Source: Phallusia mammillata
Lineage: Eukaryota > Chordata > Ascidiacea > Phlebobranchia > Ascidiidae
Direction: 5' to 3'
Assembly (NCBI GenBank): GCA_003260075.1
Contig: QLIY01000603.1
Coordinates: 1 to 64,000, forward strand
DNA: 64,000 nucleotides
The notes below the pieces were generated by a model, which was not told the DNA's origin, searched no databases, and saw nothing but the letters and a program-made list of their open reading frames with translations. The number at the start of each line of letters is the position of its first letter. Positions within the stretch are counted from its first letter, which is position 1. Below are positions 23,101 to 35,381 of the stretch, piece by piece. Both the position numbers and the translations under genes were made by a program.

Positions 23101-26100
23101 ACACAGCTTTGATTTTAGACATTAAACACAGTTGACCAGTGGTTGTAGTTTCTAGTTACATTTTGGCTGCATTGTATTTTGCATGTTGCACATTGCATTG
23201 AGCTGCTTATGCTTTTGCAGGTGCCTTACAATAATGCATATCCTGTTGTACAGTCCCAGGATCTCTACCAGCTGCATCAATACTTGCAAGTGAGTTCAAA
23301 ATTCAATCTTTGTATTTAATTATGTTCATGGGCCCCCTTTCCTAATGGGTCAACATGTTGTTTTTTGTGCATTTTTTTCTGTCTGGTTTATTACGCATTT
23401 TAGGTAAGAAAAACTACAAAGTTTCTAAATTTTACTCATATGATTAATGGTTATGCAAAGTTGATTCTCCCAAAGTTTTTGACCCACCAAGTATTAAATG
23501 TTTAAAATAGCTATAATTACATGACTGAGAAGTTTAATGCATTGAAAAATAGTCTAGACTAATATATATATATTGGCCACAATAGAATAGAATTTAAACA
23601 TGTGAAAATAACATCCCAACCTGCCTATTATTATGGGTCCCCTTTGCTGAATGGAACACATTTTGGTTTTTTCCGATTTTTTTCTGTCTGACACTGGTTT
23701 GATCCAAGCTTTGGTCAAGAAAGAGTGCTTTCAAATTTAATTGAAAATTTTTTAAACAATGGTCAATAATAGTAGTAAATAAAAATTTAATTAATTTGAC
23801 TGTTGTTATTGCATCAAGTTAGCTATGTAATCTTGTTAAATGTTTCCTAATGAGTTATAAAGGTGTTAAGACCTGGATTACGGATTACTTAAGCCTCCAT
23901 TAACAACAGTGCCATATGCACTTGTGACATTGTTGAATAGACTGTACTCACTACTGCAGTGCTTTGTAGTGTTGTGGAACATTTAGAGGTCTATGCAGTA
24001 CTAAACTGTGTAATATAGAAAGATAGAATAAGCTGTTAGAATGGAAAATGTTCAATATTTGTTGGAAGAGTATGAACAATTACTTTCATCTGATGAAGAA
24101 TTTTTGCAGCTGTTAGGAAAAAATGCTGCTTACCAGTTTGCTTTGCTACATGAGGTTGAGTTTTTTTATTTGTCGTTGCCCCGTTTCGGCTAAAAAAATA
24201 TAATTTTTGGTATATATATAGTACTGTGTTTATGTGTTGGAAAGTGGATGTCTCTTCTTCAATTGCTGACAATATAAAGCCTTAAAACTTACTTAATGAT
24301 GACAATATAAATTTTTGAAATGTTGTGCTGTTTTACACCCAAATATTGGCTTAAATCTTTTCGCTCAGATTATTTAAAGCCATGCATTGTGTACATAAGT
24401 CTATAATTTGTGTGATGCTCTTGGTAGTAAAAATGCCTGTAGTTTTCATAGTTCAATGACTACAACATACTTTCAGGCATTTTGAAACACTATGTACGGA
24501 TCTGTTCATAAGTTTAATGGTGAAAATAACGGCCCAAATTACTGTAAAAAGGGACATGAACATACATTTACCTTGCAACCTAGTTGTCAACTGTTATTGT
24601 TTGATTTACATAGCCTAAAATAAGTGAGTCACTTTTAGCGCTCGCCCACATTGCACTATTACCTTCCCTGTCAATAAGCAAGTGTTTTGTTGGTTTGTAG
24701 GAAGCTCTGCACCGCGAACAAATGCTGGAACAAAAACTTGCACTACTGCAGAGGCTAGTGGTGCGATCGCATGATGCCTCTGAAAAAGGATGGCAAGCTC
24801 TTATCGATGAGGACCGACTTCTCTCACGCTTAGAATTCCTAGAAAATCAACTGCAAACATTTAACAAGGTAAAACAATGTGGGATGCACATCTACATAAC
24901 TATATCTACCATCTAAAACAATTTGAAAAAAAAAATTCCAAAATAGGCGAAGATCTGGATTATATAATCAATGTATACATGCCAAATACAACACATTATA
25001 CTGAAACCAGCCTTTTGACATGTTGTAAGATTCTGGCATGATTATAGCTTATTGAAGTCCCACAAATTGTACAGGGCTAACTCTCCAAGTAAAATTCCAT
25101 AGGCTTGGGGGTGTTGCAGGAAAATGAATCAAATTTATTGCTGTATGCCTTGTATGCTTTGATATGGATTTGTAAGTAAGGTGACCACATCCATTTGTTA
25201 CCTAAAAATGCTTTAATGTGTGACCCAAGGCAAAAGAAGATAAAGGTGTCATACGCTAGAAAATCTGTAAAAAAAAGTATATATATACCATTTTATTTTT
25301 AGCTTATTACAAAAGTTTCCCATTTAGGCCAAGGCGTTTCTGACTTCAAATCCTTTTCAGAAAACCAAACAGCTTTATGTTTAAAAGTTGAAATGTTTGT
25401 GTTTATTCCTGTTGCTACACTTAAAATTTTTGTATTTCAGACACAAAATGAAGAATCTTTACAAACACAGCTTCAGACGATTCAAGAAGAAAAATATGTC
25501 TATGAAAAAACTTCCAAGGTGAGACAGAAAAAAACCAAAAATATGTTTTCAAAAAAAAAACACATCACACAACAGACTTGAATTTTATTAATTTGTTTTT
25601 AGGAAACATTGAGACAAGCACTTCAGGAAAAACTTGAAGCAGTTCGGAAACTTTCCAACCTAGAGGTAAGAGAGCTATAATAGATAACTTAATACTGACA
25701 AGATTAGAGTATTGTAACATTATATTAATCTTTCTGATAAGAGACCCACACTAAGGAACAAGTTTGTGAACAGCATATCCCACTAATTGTAGAGTGATGT
25801 TCTGTAGATTTGTCACAACTGATATAAGATCATGAAAAACAAGTTATTCATCCTTAGGATTTTGAAATAGACTGCATATATTTAGCTTTGACAGCATTAG
25901 CATTATCTGTATAAGCAAGCAAAACGTTTTTGTACTGTTTCTACTGATGCTGTCAAAGCAAAATATACATATTTTATAAACTTAAATCAGGGGTTCCCAA
26001 CCTTTTTACTATCTCGTACCACTTGGGCGCTCTGTACTGCCATGCATACCACTTCTTGTAGAACAATTAATTTGATCGAATCATATTTTATTCAGAAGAA

Positions 26101-29100
26101 TAATATTGGCCCTCGTAAAATAACAATGAGATTTTTGTTTACCTCTCCACCAATTGGTCAACAAAACCAGATAAATAAATGATAAAGTTGTGAATGCAGG
26201 TTTTTGTGAAAAAAAAAAACGAAGCTACTCGCAGACCACCTAAAAAAACCTTCGCGTACCACTAGTGGTATGCGTACCACAGGTTGGGAACTCCTGACTT
26301 AAATCAATAGACATACAGTTCATTATCCATGAAAGCAATGAGCTGGGTGATTCTATTTTTAAGTACAAGTATTTGTCACAACTGTGTTTCATTTTACATT
26401 TTTATCCCCAGCGCTCGCTAAGCAACACTGAAGATGAATGCACTCACCTAAGACAGATGCACGAGCAAACTCAAAATGAACTTACCGAACTGGCAGCAGT
26501 GCATCAAGGAAAAATTAAAGAAATTCAGGAAATATCAGAAAAGTTACAAGTATGGTTTCAAAATGATTTTGTTTTCCATTTTTTTGGTAATTTTGTGTCT
26601 GGTTGGATTGAGCTATATAACAGACTAATAAAAACATTGTGCCTATTAATCCATTCATCACATTTTGTTTTGGGTCACTCATCCATTGTATGTCAGTCAC
26701 ATCTGTCATCACCTAGAATCAATGTATTGTTCTGCACTTACAATTTTGGGCAGGTATTTAAACCCTTCTGGTATGGTCCATTCTGATATAATTCACTTGG
26801 GCTTGTTCAAACTCTGTACTGGTTATACAGCAGGCAGCAACCTTTTGAATGTGGCATGCCAAATTAGTTGTTTTTTTAAATTGGCAATGACTTGGCATGC
26901 CAACACTTCTGCGTAAAGTGGTCTTTAGGGTGCCAGGTGATTTGAAATCAATAAAAAGGAGGTAGAATCGTGCATGTAGCCCGGTATTTAAGACATACAT
27001 TATAACAAACTAAATCCAGCAATGTATTAGTTTAAATTATTTTAAACAGTACATGAAAATGAATTAGCAAATCAGTTGGCATGCCGTGAAAAACCACATC
27101 ACGTGCCAGGGGTTGCCAACCCATAGGCTATGGCTTTCTGTAGATGACTGAAGCTCATTATTGCTAAATAAGCCCAGTGGTTAGCAAACAGCCTTCTGCT
27201 CTTAAGGTTGTCAGGACAAACCCTAGCTCGCCCTGTTGGGTTTTACAGAGTAAGATGCTTAAGTAGCATCCAACTCAGTAGATATAACGAGTTAAACTAA
27301 ATTCAAGTCACCAATTGGTGGCAAAGTCTCAAAAAAATATTTAACAAACTTACAATGAAACAGGCTCGTGTGAGCATAACACAGACTCACATTGCTCACC
27401 AAGGTTAAAATAAAAATATGCCATAAAAAAAATATATATATACTATTTAGTACCTAACTTTATTAAGTACTAAACAGTAATGTGCAATGATTTTACTTAG
27501 GAAACGGAAAGAAAAAACAAGGATACTATTACAGAGCTGGAACAGCGAAAAGAAGACATGCAACAGAACATTGAAGAGATAACACAAGAGAAGGAAACTT
27601 TATCAAATGCCTTTGAAACTTTAAAAGATAAAAGTGAAAAACTTGACCAACTAGGTAATTTCAGGATGTATAGAACATAGTATTTTTCGAAAAGTTGGAT
27701 AACGGCAAAAACAAGTTATACGGCCAATCTAAAGCAAAATACAAAATTATGTGTTTAGCTGTTAATGCTGCAAGCCATCTCACAAAAATTCATAACTGGG
27801 ATCAGCCCTAAAGCGATCACAACACACTCATATATAAATCAATAGTATTCCAGGCCTATTGAAAGTGTAATACCAAATTAACCAGTCACCCCCCCCCCCA
27901 GCAAAATACAAAATTATGTGTTTAGCTGTTAATGCTGCAAGCCATCTTACATAAATTCATAACTGGGATCAGCCCTGAAGCGATCACAGCACATTCATAT
28001 ATAAATCTTAGTATTTCAGGCCTATTGAAGGTGTTATACCCAATTACCCACTCACCAAGCATTCACCACCATATGGCAAGGAGTAGGCTAGAAAAATCTA
28101 ACCTGTTCTGGGATTCGAACCCACGGCCAGTAGTCTTTCCAGGACCTATGCTCTACCAATTGAACTACACAGGCTCAGCGGTGAGCACATCGAAAGTCAA
28201 ATCACAAGCACCAATGTCTACCCCCCCCCCTTGGTTACCAGTTGATTTGGTATAAAAATCAACTGGTAACCAAGCTATGATTAATTTATGTAATGCACTG
28301 TCCAAGTGTAACAAATGTCAAAACTCGATAGGTCTTATTTATGTCAAAAATTGTCTAAAAATTAAATAATTGGCATATTATAAGTTGCAGACAGTGCACA
28401 CCTTTTCGCCCCCCCCCCAACTACACAGGCTCAGCGGTGAGCACATCGAAAGTCAAATCACAAGCAACGTTGTCTGCCTCATTTTCTAGCCTCTGCCTTG
28501 CCATATGAGAAGCTTGGTTACCAGTTGATTTTTATACCAATATTAATTGATGTAATGCACTGTCCAAGTGTAATGAATGTTTAAAACTCGATAGGTCTTA
28601 TTTATGTCAAAAATTGTCTAAAAAATTAAATAATTGGCATATTATAAGCTGCAGACAGTGCACACCGTTTCAACCTATTTGGCCTCATTTCACTTCATTA
28701 TATTTTACAAGTTTTGTATATTTTTTACCAGTGGTTGTGTATTAAGTTAATGTGCACTCTTATATCTGTGCAGAACACACCAACAACAATGACCTTGTAA
28801 ACAATAACTCTCTAGAAGAGCGAGGTACGTGTACATCATATGACATGCTATTATTGCACAATTCACTTGTGAGCTGATCCAGCCAAAACAGAAAGTTCAA
28901 TTCAGTCGTTGCCTGTCACCAACTTCCTGATAAAAAGTTCTTGCTTGAAAACCGCATTTGGTCTTTAATGATGACATGTAAAATGAAAACCATGCATATA
29001 TGTTTCATATGTCAACAACTTGGTCTTGTTTTAAATCAAATTCCAAGTCAAATGTTTTTTCTAGTCGCCATGGCATTGAAGTACAGACTGTGTTTATTAT

Positions 29101-32100
29101 TGTTTTTGTTTGTAGGTGTTCAAGCAGACCTTGGAACTAAATTAGAAGAATTACTCAATGATTCAGAGCAAATAACGAGTAAGTGTTGTATTTTTTTACT
29201 TTTCTATTGTTTAATCTGGTACCAGTATACCTGTGATAAATCAGGGGTCAGAATCAACTAATAAACGATGCAACCGAATGTTTTCAAATTTTTGGTTATC
29301 AGTACCAAAAACTAGCAATGGTAATAAAGGAAAGCATTGTATCCTGTTAAAAATATGTTAATGTACAAATTTTGGGCTGATTATATTACAAAACCGAAAC
29401 TGTGTGTAAGCATTGGGTAACACATCCGTGTACAAAATCTTGTGCATTTTCCTATAAATCAAAGGACATGGCTCATGTTCTTAGCTGCATTGTGCGCCGT
29501 GCTTTGATTCATTGCGCTGTTGACGTGTGTGTGGTTTCAATGCACTTGTTCAATTGATTGCAAGCTGCAGTTTTGATAACAACTTTGCAGTACCAAAGTT
29601 TCATAGGTTGCAACTGTAATAATACCAAGTTAAGATGGCAAAATTACTTCGTTTTATTTAATTAGGAGGTTTAGTTTAGAGATAAGACTGATTAGACTGT
29701 ATTTAAGCTCATTGTTAGTGCAAAAAATGTTATTTAGATGAGTTTAGTGTTTAAACTTATCTTAGTTTATCTACTTAAAAGGTTTTTTCTTGAGATGTGT
29801 GGTAATTACATATTATTAAATGAAATCCTGTGTTTAATTGCTGTAATGTGCTTTAGCATAGTATGCAGATTTAATTTGGAAACTTGTATAAGAGGAAGCA
29901 GCACCCTTCCAGACTAATTGCTCTTCCCAACTACATAATGCAGTGTTTTACAGTGACTAAAACATTTCTTGGTAGGCAGTCTGGCAACACATTGTTGGCC
30001 AATAGAACCCCTTATTTCAGTTTGTCTGTAGATGTCTTGTTTTAACAGAAGTTTTTAAAAACGCAGTAAAACTATACAAACAATCTGTGTTTAAAGTTTG
30101 TTTATGTTTGCTACAGTGTCAGACCTGAAATTATTGTGTGTGTTCCAGGTCTTTAGCAATTTAAGAGAGTCATTATTTCGTTAACACTACGTTATATGTC
30201 TTGTTTGGATAACAGTCAAACATTAATTATACATAATTTGCAAACCCCCCCCCCTTCCAGGTCTTTAGCAATTTAAGAGAGTCATTATTTCGTTAACACT
30301 ACATTATATGTCTTGTTTGGATAACAGTCAAACATTAATTATACGTAATTTGCAGTGTGTTGCTTGCACAGTTGATCAAATTTATAGAGCTCTTCTGGCA
30401 TTAAAACCCTGACGTAGGGCGACCTGTATAGGACGTCGAAACGTTGGTATGAAAATACAATTGCCAGAAGAGCTCTATAAATTTGATATCATGCATGGCA
30501 GCAACAACTTATATGTTGGCAGTTGATGTTACCAGAATTACTTCTATCATTTTTTGTACTTTTCATTTTCAGATTTAATTAACTCTGCTGATGTCAATCA
30601 CAACTTCAAAGTAAAATTGCAGCAGCTACAAAAAATTCAAGGTTTGTCGTTTTTCAATATTGCACTACTTTAAATCTCAGTGTCATTTGGACCTCAGTTC
30701 CAATACAGAGCCATTTGGATCCAACTATTTGTTAGGATTAGGCAAAGATCCAGATTAAGCGATGTCGATCAGTTAAACCACGTTACAAATCATTTGTACC
30801 TCAAGTTTTGTACACATTAGGCGACGATCCAGATTAACACAGGTTTACTGTAATTCAATTTTTTTTGCTAATAATATTTTACCAATAATGCCTATATTGG
30901 ATAAAATAAGCTATACATATATACAATTACAGTTCACTGGTTTAATATATAATGTTGGAAAGTGCTGAAATTCATGGCACATACTGACAATTCACTTCAT
31001 AGCAAGTTTTCTGTCTTTGATGTTGGCAAGCAGATAGTCATAATTTCCCCACAAGCTCTTGGGAAAAATACTTGAATAACCAAGCTGTTACATTTTTTTC
31101 TTTCTTTTAGTTGACATGGAGACCAAAGAGGACCTTATAGAAACCAACCATGAATGTATTGAAGATTTGAAAGGTCAGTATATATTTGTTAAACCAACCA
31201 GCTAATTTACTAGTTGTAACTCAAAATTACAGCTTTTTGATTTTGTTTCTGCTATGATGTATTGTTTTAGTATATCGATGTGTTGTTTTCTTGCATTGTT
31301 GGGCACCAATCATTTTACTGTACATTTTTGTATTCTTTAGCTTTTTAATCAAATTACAGTAGAAGTTGTAGGAAACCATTAGTGTTAGTGCACAAAATGT
31401 AAAAAAAAATTTTTACACAAAATTATACTAAACATTTTGTTTGTGATTTTTTTGCCATTACCAGAAGTTTTACTGCATTTAATATATTGTAAACTCAACT
31501 TACTTACAGAGATGCAAAATACAGTTACAATATTTTTTGTGTGTGTATGCTATTGACAGTTGTACATAAAATGCTAGGAAACTATTTAAAAGTTATCTGT
31601 CTGCTTAACAAACTTATAGCTGCACAAAGGTGGCTTGTAAAAGATTGAAAACATTGTTTTTTTATGTATAAATGGTTAGCTTGCAATATACTTCCATTAC
31701 AAGTGAACGTAAGAAGACAGTTTAGCACAAATTTTCCTTTTTTGGCAGAAACCCTTATCCTAGCGAAAGAAGATGCGATAGAGAATGTAAATGAAGTAGA
31801 AGACTTAAGGGAACAACTCAAAGTGAGAGAAGCAGAAATGGAAACAAAACTCAATCAAACCACAAATGACCTCAAGCAGCAACTTGCCCAAGTGAAAAAT
31901 GACAATGAGTGCAAAAATGCCACTTTACTTGAATTACAAGGTAACCTTATCCAGTAAAGATTGTGAAATATTAACATTATCTTTTTTTAATCATTAAATC
32001 GCAATTGCAGTGATGCTACACAAATGTGTTTTGCTCATTTTTAAGCTGTTATGTTCTGCACACACAAATAAAACCCTGAACCCCGACATTAAAGCTTAAG

Positions 32101-35100
32101 ACAAAATGTTTGGTTTTAATGTATATCACAATTAAATGCAGGCATATTTGTACTTTACAGCTTTATACAGCCCCACTTCTATACATTGAGTGTATAATTT
32201 TTACCTAAAATATATAAAAAAACTTTCAACAAAACGGTTAGCGAACAAGGCTTGATGTATGTTTTTCAATATTTTTTAGCATACGTCAGCAAACTTGAAA
32301 CAACTAACAGTGAGTTGGAATGTGCCCACAAGCAGGAGGTAGAGAGTAGATTGCTTGCTGAAGGTGAAATGTCAAAGTTACATGAAGAGCGAGAAAGACA
32401 GACTGCTGTCATCAATGAAGCTAGCAGGTAAACGTTTTGCGCCCCCCCCCCGGAATGTGCCCACAAGCAGGAGGTAGAGAGTAGATTGCTTGCTGAAGGC
32501 GAAATGTCAAAATTACATGAAGAGCGAGAAAGACAGACTGCTGTCATCAACGAAGCTAGCAGGTAAACGTTTGCACATAATATTCAGCAATAAAGTCCTT
32601 TAAGATTCTGAAACGTTCCATAATCTGTTAAACAAACAATGATTTGTCAAACAGATATAATAAATTAACATTTTTATTCTTTTTGTTTGTTTGGTGTTTA
32701 CTAATTATGAACTATTTGTTAAAGATGTTTGCTAACCTAGACTTATAATGAGTTTCAGCCAAATAAATTGTTTCTTTAAAAAGAATAAACTTTTTGATTG
32801 TTTTTTTTTATATAATTATTTTTGGGTATAAAAGTTTCACCCCCAATGAACTGTAGGAAAAAAGCTGACATAAACACCCCCCCCCCTTAAAGATGTTTGC
32901 TAACCTAGACTTATAATGAGTTTCAGCCAAATAATTTGTTTCTTTAAATAGAATAAGCCTTTTTATTGTTTTGTTTTTATAATTATTTTGGGTATAAAAG
33001 TTTCACCCTCAATGACCTGTAATAAAAAAGAAGACTTTATCTGTCACATGTGTTAACATTAGTTGGAACCACTGAGACATATGTTAACAACAGTTATCTA
33101 GCAAAACATGTACATGCTGCACAACCTAGTGATGCTCACCTGATGCAAGAAATAGCTTTGAATTTTATCTTCCATGTTTTGGTTTAAGAGACTACAACAG
33201 CTTTTGACTGTTTTAAGTCAAACATATGACAGACCGATTTTTGCATAAAGTATTCATATAATTTTTTTTAAAAATTGAATTTTTAAAAATAGCCCCCCCC
33301 CCATTTTAAGTCAAACATATGACAGACCAATTTTTGTATAAAGTATACATATAATTTTTTCAAACAATTGAATTTTTAAAAATGGCCTTACTGGTGTTTT
33401 CTTTTATTACATGATGCATGACTATATATGCATATTTTACTGGACCTGTGTACCAATATCACCTCAGAGACCTTTACAGTAAATTTGATGACTTTCACCA
33501 TGCTGCCTAAACAGGGTTATGTGTACATATTCGCACACAAGCAGTCAATTACTCAATTTGTTATTATGTTCTACTTCCATTCTGGGTAACGTTTTTTTCT
33601 ACGGTCACATTATATTTAGAAAATAAGTGTTTTCTTAAAATTTATTTAAATACCAGTCATTTTTATTCTTGGATAAGTACAAGTTTCGTATGTTTTCACG
33701 CTACAAGGTAAATATGTACTTTCAAGTACAATCAGGGCATGAATATGCAAATTTATGCTCAGGTCAGTTGGGGCAACTGCTCAGCTGAGCACTGATCATA
33801 AAAACAGCAATGCTTGGTACTAAGTTCTCAGGTTCTGTCTTAGCTCAGCTCATCAAAACTTATCAATCCCTATATTTTGCAGCATTATGAGGCTCACACA
33901 GTTTGACAGTAGTATTGTAGACCACACCCCCCCCCCTGTACCAATATCACCTCAGAGACCTTTACAGTAAATTTGATGACTTTCGCCATGCTGCCTAAAC
34001 AGGGTTACATGTACTTTACTAGCACACAAGCAGTCAATTACTCGATTTGTTATTATGTTCTACTTCCATTCTGGGCAACATTTCTTTCTACAGTCAAATT
34101 CTATTTAGAAAAAGTGTTTTCTTGAAATTTATTTAAAACCAGTCATTTTTATTCTTGGATAAGTACAAGTTTCGTATGTTTTCACGCTACAAGGGAAATA
34201 TGTACTTTCAAGTACAATCAGGGCATGAATATGCAAATTTATGCTCAGGTCAGTTGGGGCAACTGCTCAGCTGAGCACTGATCATAAAAACAGCAATGCT
34301 CGGTACTAAGTTCTCAGGTTCTGTCTTAGCTCAGCTCATCAAAACTTATCAATCCCTATATTTTGCAGCATTATGAGGCTCACACAGTTTGACAGTAGTA
34401 TTGTAGACCACAAATTGTAATCATTTCTCTGTTATACAATGTTTACTTTTTACAACAGGGAGTTGCAGGCAGCTCTCAGTGCCCGGGAAAGTTTACTTGA
34501 GCGTGAAGAAAATGTCCGACTTCAGGTTGAAGAGTCAGAACTGATGTTAAACATGTGCCACAACTCCTCATCCGAAAGCACCAGCGAAGCGGAAGAATTG
34601 GAACCTGATGGTACGTCCCTGAAAATCTGAGTGCAATGTGCCTTAAGTACATATTTTTAAGCAGCACCAAAGATACCCCCCCCCCTCATAAAAACAGCAA
34701 TGCTCGGCACTAAGTTCTCATGTTCTGTCTCAGCTCAGCTCATCAAAACTTATCAATCCCTATATTTTGCAGCAATATGAGACTCACACAGTTTGACAGT
34801 AGTACTGTAGACCACAAATTCTAATCATTTCTCTGTTATACAATGTTTATTTTTTACAACAGGGAGTTGCAGGCAGCTCTCAGTGCCCGGGAAAGTTTAC
34901 TTGAGCGTGAAGAAAATGTCCGACTTCAGGTTGAAGAGTCAGAACTGATGTTAAACATGTGCCACAACTCCTCATCCGAAAGCACCAGCGAAGCGGAAGA
35001 ATTGGAACCTGATGGTATGTCCATGAAAATCTTAGTGCAATGTGCCTTAAGTACATATTTTTAAACAGCACCAAAGATGTTTAATTTTTGTGATAAATGA

Positions 35101-35287
35101 TGATGAAATGATATTTTTGTCATTACCATCTTTCAAATCACACTAAATTTACAATAAAAACACATTAATATAATGGTTTTCCTAAAAAAACAGGTATTTT
35201 ACTTAACAAAATGCAGGTTAAACTTAAAAGTAGGAAAGCGTAAAAAAACAAATTGAGTTTTATTTCGAACCAGGTTATCATACACAG

Positions 35288-35381
<94 letters not shown>

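Noticed and set aside
26373-26786. 137-codon plus frame
   Set aside because: SLMAP exon 26412-26549 read through its donor into the intron.
28090-28175. tRNA gene on the minus strand
   Set aside because: A and B boxes are present, but the region continues into a repeated non-tRNA body shared with other sites and folds poorly by eye, so it is a SINE.
32452-32562. Extra SLMAP exon
   Set aside because: No acceptor, starts at a C linker, and differs from exon 16 only at synonymous sites.
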